DNA of 64,000 nt, taken from assembly GCF_000429305.1 (NCBI RefSeq), contig NZ_AUBP01000001.1, forward strand, positions 434,001 to 498,000, written 5' to 3'. The stretch is from Desulfovibrio inopinatus DSM 10711. GTDB taxonomy: Bacteria; Desulfobacterota; Desulfovibrionia; Desulfovibrionales; Desulfovibrionaceae. Below, piece by piece: positions 36,404 through 44,970 of this stretch (the stretch's first letter is position 1; every line of letters starts with the position of its first letter). The translations under genes and the position numbers were made by a program. Under the pieces are notes generated by a model. It did no database searches. It had not been told where the DNA came from and saw nothing but the letters and a program-made list of their open reading frames with translations.

Positions 36404-37528
36404 ATGAAAATTGCTTTTCTTGGTCTTCGAGCCATCGGCGATTGTACAGGTGGAATTGAGCGTCACGTCCGAGAGCTTTCAATCCGAATGGCTTCGTGGG
36501 GACATGACGTTACCGTCTTTTGTCGTTCAAAATATAACGACTGCGAATGTGAGGTCTTTGAAGGGGTCCGCCTCGTTAATCGTCCCGCAATTTATAGTAA
36601 GCATCTAGAGGCGATAACGAATACCGTTGCCTGTCTTGCTGATGTTGCGCAAGAATTTGATATCGTACATTTTCATGCAACAGGTCCATCTCTTCTTTCG
36701 TGGATGCCACGTTTTTTTGGACGAAAAGTTGTTGTGACGGTGCATGGTCTTGATTTTCAACGAGCCAAGTGGGGATTTGCCGCAAAATGTTTTCTTCGTG
36801 CAGGAGCTTGGACTGCGTGCCACTGCCCCGATGAAACCATTGTCGTTTCAGAACCACTCCAACGATACTATCGCGCGACGTATGGTCGAGAAACAACGTA
36901 CATCCCCAATGGAGTCAATGAACCGAATCATCGACGTATAGAGAATCTTGCACGATTTGGAATCAAAAATGACCAGTATATACTGTTCTTGGGACGATTA
37001 GTACCGGAAAAAGGCGCCCACTACCTTATCGAGGCTTTTAAGACCATTCCGACGAACAAGGCTCTTCTGATTGCTGGCGATGCGTGCCACATGGATGGTT
37101 ACGCCGAATATTTGAGAACGCTTGCTGGTAATGATGAGCGTATCATTTTTACAGGCCCATTGTATGGGGAAGAAAAGGATGAAGCATTTAGTAATGCTGC
37201 ATGTTTTGTGCTTCCATCTGATCTTGAAGGGATGCCCATCGTTTTTCTCGAAGCCCTCAGTTATGCCACCCCTGTTCTTGCAAGTAATATCGACGCATGT
37301 ACAAGTGTTATTACTGCACATGGCGGTGACACTCTTGCTCCGTGCCGTTTTTTTGAAGCATCGAACACGATGTCTCTTGCACAAACGTTATCCGATATAC
37401 TTGATGATAACGAGAGAAGAAGCATGGGAGAACGCGGGCAGAACTTTGCGCTTAATACTTTTAATTGGGAAACTATTACACGTCAGACCTTATCCGTGTA
37501 CGAGGGGACTCTTCGGATTGCTTCATGA
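36404..37528 (+). CDS. Glycosyltransferase family 4 protein
   Basis: 374 aa, GT-B fold: MKIAFLGLRAIGDCTGGIER at the start, ILFLGRLVPEKGAHYLIEAF (about 198) and FVLPSDLEGMPIVFLEALSY (about 270-290), which carries the donor-binding acidic pair. Likely cytoplasmic, adding one sugar of the repeat unit. No strong ribosome site is visible before the ATG. Its stop overlaps the exosortase start (ATGA at 37525), tying sugar assembly to protein sorting in one transcript. Confidence 0.84.
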   Translation: MKIAFLGLRAIGDCTGGIERHVRELSIRMASWGHDVTVFCRSKYNDCECEVFEGVRLVNRPAIYSKHLEAITNTVACLADVAQEFDIVHFHATGPSLLSWMPRFFGRKVVVTVHGLDFQRAKWGFAAKCFLRAGAWTACHCPDETIVVSEPLQRYYRATYGRETTYIPNGVNEPNHRRIENLARFGIKNDQYILFLGRLVPEKGAHYLIEAFKTIPTNKALLIAGDACHMDGYAEYLRTLAGNDERIIFTGPLYGEEKDEAFSNAACFVLPSDLEGMPIVFLEALSYATPVLASNIDACTSVITAHGGDTLAPCRFFEASNTMSLAQTLSDILDDNERRSMGERGQNFALNTFNWETITRQTLSVYEGTLRIAS

Positions 37529-39063
37529 GACAACTCAATCGTTATATTGCTCTTCTGCTTCCAGCCTTCCTATTTGTTGGATTGTACTGGGATCAAGTTC
37601 CAAGTTTAATCTCGCATTGGAATAATGATAACTATTCATATTGTTATCTTGTGGTTCCTGTTTTTCTCTACCTCCTCTCTGTTAAGCGAAATATTATTCT
37701 GCAGTCACGTGGTGGATCAAGCGTATTTGGATTTGTAGGAATTCTTCTGGGGTTGTTTCTCTATATGGTGGGTCGCCTCGGCTCATTGGAAACATTTGTT
37801 TATATTTCCTTGTGGATAAATATTGTTTCTTTACTGCTCGTCTGGCTTGGTTATAAGGCATGGCGTCCGTTATTTATGCCGTCTCTTGTCCTTCTTTTTA
37901 TCGTGCCAGGCCCTGTGTTCGTCACGAATATGCTGAGTTTTCAACTCAAAGTGATTTCATCACGGCTTTCTGAAGTTTTTCTTCATATGTTGAATATTCC
38001 CGTTTTCCGTGAGGGAAATATTATTGATCTTGGTGTGCTGCAACTTCAAGTCGTTGATGCGTGTAGTGGATTACGCTTTTTTCTCCCAACAATTCTTATT
38101 AGTTTAATTTTGGCCGACGTGTTCTTACGTCGTGCTCTTCTCATGGTTATCCCTGTTCTCTTCGCGGCTCCTGTTGCTATTGTCTCCAATGCAATTCGCA
38201 TTGCATCAACAGGTGTGTTGGTAAAATTTGTGTCGCCTCGCCTTGCGGAAGGATTTTTCCATGATTTTTCAGGGTGGCTTGTCTTTGTGATTTCCATCGC
38301 ACTCCTGGCGGGGCTGTGTCTTTTTCTTCGTCGATTTGAAGGTCTCCCAACTCATCCCCAGCAAGGTGAGCGCTCTGAAAACGTGCCTATACCGTTTCCA
38401 TCTTCTCGTCGTATGGCGTTTGTCAGTGTTCTCTTCTGTGTGGGGCTTCTGTTGAACCTTTCCCTTTCCACGGAAAGTTCGGCGACACTGCTCGCGAATT
38501 TTGACTCATTCCCTTTGCAGATTGGAGCATGGCAAGGCAAGCGCATCACATTAGAGCAAAATGTTCTCGATAACTTATGGGCAGATTCTTATATATCGGG
38601 AACATACAAGAACGAGGATACAGGAAACATACTTCACCTGCTTGTCCCTTTCTATGCGCATCAGACCACGGGACACACAGCGCACGCTCCGACTTCGTGT
38701 CTTTTGGGGAGTGGATGGTTTCTCTCAAAAAAAGATGAACTCCCTGCCGATGAGAGCCATGGACGCAATTTTTCTGTCGGGCGCATGATACTGGAAAAAG
38801 ACGACTATACACTCTTATCGAATTTTTGGTTCGAGCAACGAGGGCGGCATCTGACGAATGAATTCCTTAATAAGTTTTATCTTCTTTGGGATGCTTTGAC
38901 ACTGCAACGAAGCGATGGGGCTCTTGTTCGTGTTGAAATGATACTCCTTCCTGGACAAAGTGTAGAGCAGGGGCAACGTATTCTTGATGACTTTGTGGCA
39001 CGACTCAAGCCATTGTTGCATCACTATCTTCCTGGATTGAAGCCAGATATACAAGGAGGATAG
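37525..39063 (+). CDS. xrtD: Exosortase D fused to EpsI domain (VPLPA-CTERM-specific)
   Basis: 512 aa from the ATG at 37525 (the frame is open from 37465 inside the upstream gene). The N-terminal half (about 1-285) is an eight-helix inner-membrane exosortase with catalytic residues C180 (VVDACSGLRFF), R225 (SNAIRIAST) and H246 (FFHDFSGW). The C-terminal half (about 310-512) is the EpsI-type periplasmic domain (ATLLANFDSFPLQIGAWQG, then PTSCLLGSGWF). Fusion to EpsI and the VPLPA substrates encoded in the same window fit the XrtD class. It cleaves the C-terminal sorting helix of CTERM proteins. The substrates seen here are encoded at 9108 and possibly 15120. Confidence 0.87.
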   Translation: MRQLNRYIALLLPAFLFVGLYWDQVPSLISHWNNDNYSYCYLVVPVFLYLLSVKRNIILQSRGGSSVFGFVGILLGLFLYMVGRLGSLETFVYISLWINIVSLLLVWLGYKAWRPLFMPSLVLLFIVPGPVFVTNMLSFQLKVISSRLSEVFLHMLNIPVFREGNIIDLGVLQLQVVDACSGLRFFLPTILISLILADVFLRRALLMVIPVLFAAPVAIVSNAIRIASTGVLVKFVSPRLAEGFFHDFSGWLVFVISIALLAGLCLFLRRFEGLPTHPQQGERSENVPIPFPSSRRMAFVSVLFCVGLLLNLSLSTESSATLLANFDSFPLQIGAWQGKRITLEQNVLDNLWADSYISGTYKNEDTGNILHLLVPFYAHQTTGHTAHAPTSCLLGSGWFLSKKDELPADESHGRNFSVGRMILEKDDYTLLSNFWFEQRGRHLTNEFLNKFYLLWDALTLQRSDGALVRVEMILLPGQSVEQGQRILDDFVARLKPLLHHYLPGLKPDIQGG

Positions 39064-39069
39064 GGCGAC

Positions 39070-40482
39070 ATGTATAAACAGCAAGTTAATATCATTATGA
39101 CAATGCTTATACTTGTTGAAGCATGTATTGTCATTTTTAGTGGGTATCTTGCAGCTTATGTTCGTTGGGTAGCCAGTGGTTATTCTTGGACTATTGACTC
39201 GGCACTTCTTATCGGCATCATACTTTTCATTCTCTTTACCAATAACTTCATGTTCGGGTTTCTCGGGCTTTACGATGATACTCGAGCTCCTTCCATGTTG
39301 AGTGTCTTCAAACGCGTTACACAATCTATCGTGGTTGATTTCGCAATGTTGAGTATGGCACTGTTTACCTTGAAGCTCAAAGATACATCTCGATTATTTC
39401 TCGTTTATTATGGTGCTATTCTCATTATTACTTTGACATCCAATCGATTAGTTTTCGAACAATCTCTTTCTCGGATTCGAAAAAGTTTTGGAAGTCGGAA
39501 AGTACTCCTCGTCGGTTCCGGGAGGCGTTTGACAACGGTTTGCAATGCTTTGGAAAATCAAAAAAGCTTAGGGCATGAAATTATCGGTACACTGTCCATT
39601 CAGCCACAAGATGAATCGTGTATTTCAGGAATTCCTCGGCTTGGTGCTTTAGAAGATCTCAACAACCTTATTACACGGCGAAGCATTGATGAAGTTGTCT
39701 TTGCTCTCCCTCCAGAAAGTAATATCAGCCTTTCACAATATATGGAGTTATGCGAGCAAGTAGGCATTTCTTACCGCATTGTTCCTGCCATGTATGATCC
39801 AGGAGCGCCTTGGCGTCTTGATGTCGAATCAGTGCAACGTATTCCAACGCTGACTCGACATGTTGTTCGCATCAATCCTGCTGGACTTTTTCTTAAACGA
39901 TGTATCGACTTTTTTATCGGCTTCATCGGACTCTTCCTGCTTGCTGTGATGTTTCCGTTTGTTGCACTTGCCATTAAGCTCGACTCCAAAGGACCTATTT
40001 TTTTTAAGCAAATACGTGTGGGTCAAAACGGTCGACACTTTGCCATCTACAAGTTTCGCACGATGTACATCGATGCAGAAGCGCGCAAGAAAGAACTATT
40101 AGCGCAGAATGAAATGAACGGGTGCATGTTCAAAATGGAAAAGGACCCGCGCATAACGCGCGTTGGACATTTTCTTCGAAAAACATCTCTCGATGAATTT
40201 CCACAATTTCTGAACGTCATCAAAGGGGAAATGAGCTTGGTTGGCACACGGCCACCAACGCTTGACGAAGTTGATCGCTATGAGTTGTGGCACAGACGTC
40301 GGATTTCCATGAAGCCAGGAATTACCGGATTATGGCAGGTCAGTGGTCGGAACAAGATTACTGATTTTAATGATGTCGTGAGCCTTGATCTGAAGTATAT
40401 TGATCAGTGGACTCTGGTGAACGATCTTAAGATTATTGCACAGACTATTGTCGTTGTTCTTGCACGTAAAGGCGCCAAGTGA
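39070..40482 (+). CDS. Priming polyprenyl-phosphate sugar phosphotransferase (WcaJ-like)
   Basis: 470 aa; AAGGAGG upstream. Four N-terminal membrane helices (about 5-125), a Rossmann-like CoA-binding-type region (about 135-260) and a fifth helix precede the bacterial sugar transferase domain (about 275-470): KRCIDFFIGFIGLFLLA, GPIFFKQIRVGQNGRHFAIY, KFRTMYIDAE, RKTSLDEFPQFLNVIKGEMS and VGTRPPTLDEV. It transfers a sugar-1-phosphate from a UDP-sugar to undecaprenyl phosphate, the first step of repeat-unit synthesis. One of two priming enzymes in the window; the other is encoded at 47327. Confidence 0.87.
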   Translation: MYKQQVNIIMTMLILVEACIVIFSGYLAAYVRWVASGYSWTIDSALLIGIILFILFTNNFMFGFLGLYDDTRAPSMLSVFKRVTQSIVVDFAMLSMALFTLKLKDTSRLFLVYYGAILIITLTSNRLVFEQSLSRIRKSFGSRKVLLVGSGRRLTTVCNALENQKSLGHEIIGTLSIQPQDESCISGIPRLGALEDLNNLITRRSIDEVVFALPPESNISLSQYMELCEQVGISYRIVPAMYDPGAPWRLDVESVQRIPTLTRHVVRINPAGLFLKRCIDFFIGFIGLFLLAVMFPFVALAIKLDSKGPIFFKQIRVGQNGRHFAIYKFRTMYIDAEARKKELLAQNEMNGCMFKMEKDPRITRVGHFLRKTSLDEFPQFLNVIKGEMSLVGTRPPTLDEVDRYELWHRRRISMKPGITGLWQVSGRNKITDFNDVVSLDLKYIDQWTLVNDLKIIAQTIVVVLARKGAK

Positions 40483-40592
40483 ATAAATGTCAGTATCATG
40501 GGTAATCAGGAAAGACACTCAAGAGATCGTGTCTCTCTATTATGACTTACAGAAAAAGCGATAAAATTTATTTCGTATAAAAAGGATATTTC

Positions 40593-42992
40593 ATGCGAGT
40601 ATTATTAGTATCATTTTGCTTTGTATTCATTGCATGTGTTGTCGGATGCGCTGATGCTCAACAGAAGCGCGACGAATACTATGCACGCGCCCAAAAGAGC
40701 TTCGCTGCAGGTGAATTTGCAGAAGCGAAGGTTGATTTGCGGAACGTTCTTAAGATCGATTCCCAATTTGCACCGGCGTATAACCTTCTCGGTAGAACAT
40801 ATTTTCAACTTAAAGCGTATAAACGCGCTTTTAGTTATCTCAACAAAGCTGTGGAGCTTAATCCTGAAGACAATGAAGCACAACTTTGGCTCGGTCGCCT
40901 GTATTATATGGCCGGTCGTGAGGATGAAGCTATCCGATATGGTGAAATGTGTTTAAAATCTGATCCACACGATGGTGATGCATTGTTACTTATCGGGGCA
41001 TCGCTTTTAAAGAGTGGACAAGGAGAACGTGCGGCTGAGCGCTTGGCGACGTTGCTTGATGATGCCGAACATGCAGAGGAAGCATCGCTACTTTTAAGTG
41101 ATTATTATTTGAAGAAAGAAGACATGGACGCTGCACAGGCGCTTCTCAGTAGAACCTTACGTTTGATTCCTCAGAGTGATAAAATCACTTTGCGCCTCGC
41201 AGAAATATTCATGAAAGTCGGCAACATTGAAAAAGCAGAGGTTTTACTCAAAGATCTTGTCGCTCGACATCAGGAGAATATCAAGCTGCATATTGTTCTG
41301 TCGAATTTTTACAAGAAACTCGGCCAATTTCAGCAAGCTGAAGCTGTATTGACCGCGCTTCCACGAGAACAGCAAGGCACAGTAGAAGTTGTTACGGAAC
41401 GTGCGAAGATTGCCCTTGCTGAGAAAAATTCAGAAAAAGCTGAAGCAATTTTGAATCACGGTATTCAGACTGTTGATGATGATATTTCGCTTCGGATCAT
41501 GTTGGCGGCATTGTATGCACGTATGGGGAGAATGGACAACGTAAAGACGGTATATCTCGATGCGAGCAAGGCGTATGAGGGAACACCAAATGAAGCAAAA
41601 TTACGCATACTTTTCGCCGAAGAGCTTTTGAAAAATAATCAGGCTGGTGAAGCGAAAGAGCAGCTTGCATTGGTGTTAAAAGGAAATCCGGGCGATTTGA
41701 ATGCACATGTGCTTCTTGGTCGAATTGCGCTTGATGAAGGCAACTTGGATGAAGCTATTTCTTCTTTTCGAATAGTTGTATCTGAAGATCCCAGTAATGC
41801 TGATGCAGCAACATATCTTGCCCAAGCGCACTTTATGAATGATGAACCCCGTATCGCAGAGGATATTCTTCTTCAACTTCTGAAAAAGAAGCCAAATTTC
41901 GAACCAGCCCGGCTAACACTTCTCCGTCATTATATTCGCAACAACCAGCTCAACCAAGCACTTCTGCAGGCACAAGAGCTTGTTAAGGAAGATAGTAAAA
42001 AAACTATATATAGACTCATGCTTGGCGAGATTTATGAGCGCCAAGGCGATCTCGACAAGGCCGAGGAATGCTATCAATTCGTTCTTGATCAGCCGAGCGG
42101 TATCCCTCTCGGTGCTTCGCGTATTGGTCGAATTCGGCTTAAGAAGAAGGACTATCAAGGCGCGGATGCCATGTTTGATAAGGCTCTGGCAGCGTCTCCT
42201 GTTTTTGCTTTGGCTCTGACGGGTAAATTAGCTGTCTTTTCTGAGCAAAACAATATTCCTGCAGCGGTCGATTTTATCGATAATGCCATTCAGAATTATC
42301 CGGATGCAGCTATACTGTATGAATTGCGTGGCATGCTTGCCCAAAACAATGGAAATATTGAAGCCGCAAAAAATTACTATTGGGAAGCAATCAAGCATGA
42401 TCCGAATAAGAGAATGCCATATCTCTCGTTGGTCAATCTCGCAATGCGTGTTGGCGGACCGGAACAAGCTATCGCCTGGTTGCAAGCTGGACGTACCAAT
42501 GCTCTCGATACGCCACAGCTTCGCTACATGCTGGCGAATCTTCATTTGAAACTTAATGAAATAGATAAGGCCAAGACCGAGCTTTCTTCACTTATAAAAA
42601 GCGATCCTGACTTTCTTCCAGCGGCGAATGATTTGGCCTATTTGATATCTGAGACTTCTCAGGATTCCAAAGATCTGGAGTATGCTGCCACCTTGGCGCG
42701 AAAAGCTGCGGTTCATGGTGATGCCAACACGCTGGATACCCTTGGTTGGATATATTTTCTCCAAGGCCGACATGAGATTGCATTGGAAACTTTGGAAAAA
42801 GCATACGACTCCCGGGATAGTGATGCTAATGCCGCGTTTCACTTGGCAAGTGTTTTACAAGCAATGGGGAAGGTTGAAAAAGCAAAACGCATCGTGAACG
42901 ATGTGTTAAAGAGCACGGATACCCCAAAAGACCCTGCCTTGTTGGAAAAAATTCAAGTCTTGTCAAACGAACTGGCTAAAAATCAAAGCTGA
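40593..42992 (+). CDS. PrsT-like TPR-repeat lipoprotein of the exosortase system
   Basis: 799 aa; AAGGA precedes the ATG. A lipoprotein signal peptide ends in VVGC (Cys about residue 19), so it is lipid-anchored. The rest is almost entirely tetratricopeptide repeats, for example AYNLLGRTYFQLKAYKRAF and AQLWLGRLYYMAGREDEAI. A very long TPR lipoprotein at the end of a PEP-CTERM/exosortase polysaccharide locus is the PrsT type, thought to help assembly or export; its exact job is not established. It has its own ribosome site after a 110-bp gap. A small hairpin at 40514-40535 lies in that gap. Confidence 0.83.
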   Translation: MRVLLVSFCFVFIACVVGCADAQQKRDEYYARAQKSFAAGEFAEAKVDLRNVLKIDSQFAPAYNLLGRTYFQLKAYKRAFSYLNKAVELNPEDNEAQLWLGRLYYMAGREDEAIRYGEMCLKSDPHDGDALLLIGASLLKSGQGERAAERLATLLDDAEHAEEASLLLSDYYLKKEDMDAAQALLSRTLRLIPQSDKITLRLAEIFMKVGNIEKAEVLLKDLVARHQENIKLHIVLSNFYKKLGQFQQAEAVLTALPREQQGTVEVVTERAKIALAEKNSEKAEAILNHGIQTVDDDISLRIMLAALYARMGRMDNVKTVYLDASKAYEGTPNEAKLRILFAEELLKNNQAGEAKEQLALVLKGNPGDLNAHVLLGRIALDEGNLDEAISSFRIVVSEDPSNADAATYLAQAHFMNDEPRIAEDILLQLLKKKPNFEPARLTLLRHYIRNNQLNQALLQAQELVKEDSKKTIYRLMLGEIYERQGDLDKAEECYQFVLDQPSGIPLGASRIGRIRLKKKDYQGADAMFDKALAASPVFALALTGKLAVFSEQNNIPAAVDFIDNAIQNYPDAAILYELRGMLAQNNGNIEAAKNYYWEAIKHDPNKRMPYLSLVNLAMRVGGPEQAIAWLQAGRTNALDTPQLRYMLANLHLKLNEIDKAKTELSSLIKSDPDFLPAANDLAYLISETSQDSKDLEYAATLARKAAVHGDANTLDTLGWIYFLQGRHEIALETLEKAYDSRDSDANAAFHLASVLQAMGKVEKAKRIVNDVLKSTDTPKDPALLEKIQVLSNELAKNQS

Positions 42993-43026
42993 TTCAGGGT
43001 GGGGGCTCAACCGTAAGAGGACCCGG

Positions 43027-43066
43027 CGCGGATGATTCCGTACACAAAATCAACGGAATCTCCGCG
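43027..43066 (+). other. Long imperfect inverted repeat after the TPR lipoprotein gene
   Basis: CGCGGA (43027-43032), one bulged T, and GATTCCGT (43034-43041) pair perfectly with ACGGAATCTCCGCG (43053-43066), giving a 14-bp stem with an 11-base loop. It is followed by GTGCTTGTTGTTT, a poor T-run, so it may be a weak terminator of the polysaccharide locus. Nothing else recognisable lies between 42993 and 43250. Confidence 0.5.
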
Positions 43067-43250
43067 GTGCTTGTTGTTTAGCTAATGATTGCGCGCAGAG
43101 AGTATTCAAAGTGACGGGGGTGTTGGTACTGTTCAAGCTTTGTAAGGATAGCGTGACAACAACCGTGTCGGAAAAGCGATTTCCAGGGCCAGCCCCTTTG
43201 TTTGGTGTTGACCCAACTGATTTGTGACTATTGGGTGACCAATTAGACGC

Positions 43251-43290
43251 AAAAAAGCCGGTTATGCTAGGTGTGCTAGCGTAACCGGCT
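43251..43290 (-). terminator. Terminator of tRNA-Lys
   Basis: On the minus strand a long stem (43256-43269 paired with 43277-43290, with one mismatch) ends in a run of six T. It starts 9 bases after the encoded CCA end of the tRNA. Confidence 0.8.
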
Positions 43291-43298
43291 GAAATTTC

Positions 43299-43374
43299 TG
43301 GTGGGCCATCAAGGACTCGAACCTTGAACCAATGGATTAAGAGTCCACTGCTCTACCAATTGAGCTAATGGCCC
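43299..43374 (-). tRNA. tRNA-Lys, anticodon CTT
   Basis: 76 bases including the encoded CCA (43299-43301). Acceptor GGGCCAT pairs with ATGGCCC, the D arm is GCTCAATTGGTAGAGC, the anticodon arm is GTGGA-CTCTTAA-TCCAT with anticodon CTT, and the T arm is CAAGG-TTCGAGT-CCTTG. It reads AAG (and possibly AAA by modification). Its 3' end points toward the exopolysaccharide locus. Confidence 0.95.
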
Positions 43375-43393
43375 GTCGTGAACGCGAGAAGCA

Positions 43394-43422
43394 TACTTAG
43401 GGAGTTTGCGTCAAAGAGTCAA
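43394..43422 (-). promoter_or_regulatory. Candidate promoter of tRNA-Lys
   Basis: Reading the minus strand: -35 TTGACT (43422-43417), 17-base spacer, -10 TAAGTA (43399-43394). Transcription would start about 12 bases before the mature tRNA. Confidence 0.45.
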
Positions 43423-43610
43423 TAATTTTTTCATAAAAATGAAAAAAAAATGTCTAATAATCCCTGGCTCCATTTCTCTTTTGTGAAGAACGTCGGGAAA
43501 AGGTAGTTGGAGAGATGATTGATGTCTTTCCGCTTCTATACTAAAATGATCGATTCTTGAAACAAGACATAAATCGGCTTCCATTTTGGAACTGCCAGGA
43601 ATAATGATAT

Positions 43611-44717
43611 ATGAGCCGCATTATAGGCCTGAAATTTCGTGAATACGGACAAGTCTACTATTTCGATTCCGGAGCTTTCGTCGTAAACAAGAACGATCTC
43701 GTCATTGTCAATACCGACCAAGGGTTAGGTTTGGGAGAGGTAGTGCTTTTTACAGATGAAGTTCCGGAAGAGCTGAATCTGGAAGACATTAAACCCATCT
43801 ATCGTCTGGCCAATGACGAGGATATTGTTGCGCATCGTGAGAATACCGAAGTAGCGGAAGAAGCATTTCGGTATTGCCGACTCCTTGTGCGTCAGCATGA
43901 ATTAGAAATGAAACTTGTCGATGTGGAAGTGTATCACGATCGGGGAAAGATGGTGTTCTATTTCACCGCCCCGAATCGGATTGATTTCCGTGAACTCGTA
44001 AAAGATCTCGTCAAAAAGTACCGTACGCGCATAGAGTTGCGCCAGATTGGAGTACGCCACGAAACACAGATGATTGGTGCTGTTGGGAATTGTGGGCAAA
44101 TGTGCTGCTGCCGGCGATTCATGCGTAAATTTGCACCCGTCACGATTAAAATGGCGAAAGAGCAGAATCTCTTTTTGAATCCGACGAAAATTTCGGGGAT
44201 TTGTGGTCGATTGTTATGTTGTCTTTCTTTTGAACAAGAAAGTTATGAGAGCTTTCATCGACATTGCCCGAAAATTGGAAAAAAGATCAATACGTCGCTT
44301 GGCATGGTAAAAGTGCTTCGAACCAATCTGTTTCGGGAGAGCATATCGCTTTTGACTGAGACCGGCGAAGAGCAGGAAGTCAGCTTAACGGAATGGAAGG
44401 AAATGGCCGCAAAGCCAAGTAAGCGATCGGGAACTGATGGCATTGAGGCAAACGATACCAAGCAAGATGAACCTCGCATTCGACTGAAAACGCCGGAGCC
44501 GACTCCTGAACTTCCCAAGTCCCAGGACGTCAAAGACGCCAAAGACACAAAAGAAGCGAAAGACACTCCTCCAAAAGGCAAACGAGAAAAAGATAAGCGA
44601 CGAGCAGCAGCACCTCCGCGTCCACCTCGCGAAGGTGGGAAAAAGACACCGCCGAAGCCACGGCGCAAACGTAAACGTAAATTCAAGCCGACGAAGCCCA
44701 AGCCCTCTGATGGATAA
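43611..44717 (+). CDS. PSP1 domain protein, RicT/YaaT-like, with long basic tail
   Basis: 368 aa. The PSP1 core (about 1-265) has the conserved Cys clusters GNCGQMCCCRR (about 161-171) and CGRLLCCLSFE (about 196-206), which in RicT-type proteins bind Fe-S. RicT of Bacillus works with RicA/RicF on RNase Y-dependent RNA processing; in Gram-negative bacteria the role is unclear. The C-terminal ~100 residues are a low-complexity Lys/Arg/Pro tail (KPRRKRKRKFKPTKPKP near the end) suited to nucleic-acid binding. It precedes metG, a pairing that I recall from related sulfate reducers. A small hairpin (44734-44748) follows the stop. Confidence 0.82.
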   Translation: MSRIIGLKFREYGQVYYFDSGAFVVNKNDLVIVNTDQGLGLGEVVLFTDEVPEELNLEDIKPIYRLANDEDIVAHRENTEVAEEAFRYCRLLVRQHELEMKLVDVEVYHDRGKMVFYFTAPNRIDFRELVKDLVKKYRTRIELRQIGVRHETQMIGAVGNCGQMCCCRRFMRKFAPVTIKMAKEQNLFLNPTKISGICGRLLCCLSFEQESYESFHRHCPKIGKKINTSLGMVKVLRTNLFRESISLLTETGEEQEVSLTEWKEMAAKPSKRSGTDGIEANDTKQDEPRIRLKTPEPTPELPKSQDVKDAKDTKEAKDTPPKGKREKDKRRAAAPPRPPREGGKKTPPKPRRKRKRKFKPTKPKPSDG

Positions 44718-44867
44718 CGGATTGGTATCCTGGCGCTGCATGGCAGCGTGGTGATTGCTTCTCATCGAATCGATCGAATAACAAACGTCGGATCAGCGCA
44801 AGAGAATGATGTTGCATCGTGAACGAAGCGCTATCCGACAGTTCGCGTGTGTTCGATGCATTTAGGA

Positions 44868-44936
44868 TCTGTCTACAGCAAGACAGACTGCCTTTTGAGT
44901 CTATTTGAATGATTTTCAACCCGGGCAATGGCCCGG
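44868..44936 (+). promoter_or_regulatory. Two stem-loops in the metG leader
   Basis: TCTGTCT/AGACAGA (44868-44874 with 44881-44887) and CCGGGC/GCCCGG (44921-44926 with 44931-44936) form short stems. The second ends about 26 bases before the metG ribosome site. No T-box features are recognisable. Their regulatory role is unknown. Confidence 0.3.
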
Positions 44937-44970
44937 CAAGGCGCTTTTGAACGCCGTATATGGAGGACGC

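Noticed and set aside
35981-36459. Short frames in the 615-bp gap
   Set aside because: Neither shows a family motif or a usable ribosome site; the plus-strand one runs into the start of the real glycosyltransferase gene.
44868-44936. metG leader considered as a T-box riboswitch
   Set aside because: No T-box consensus, specifier loop or terminator/antiterminator pair, and T-boxes are rare outside Gram-positive bacteria.
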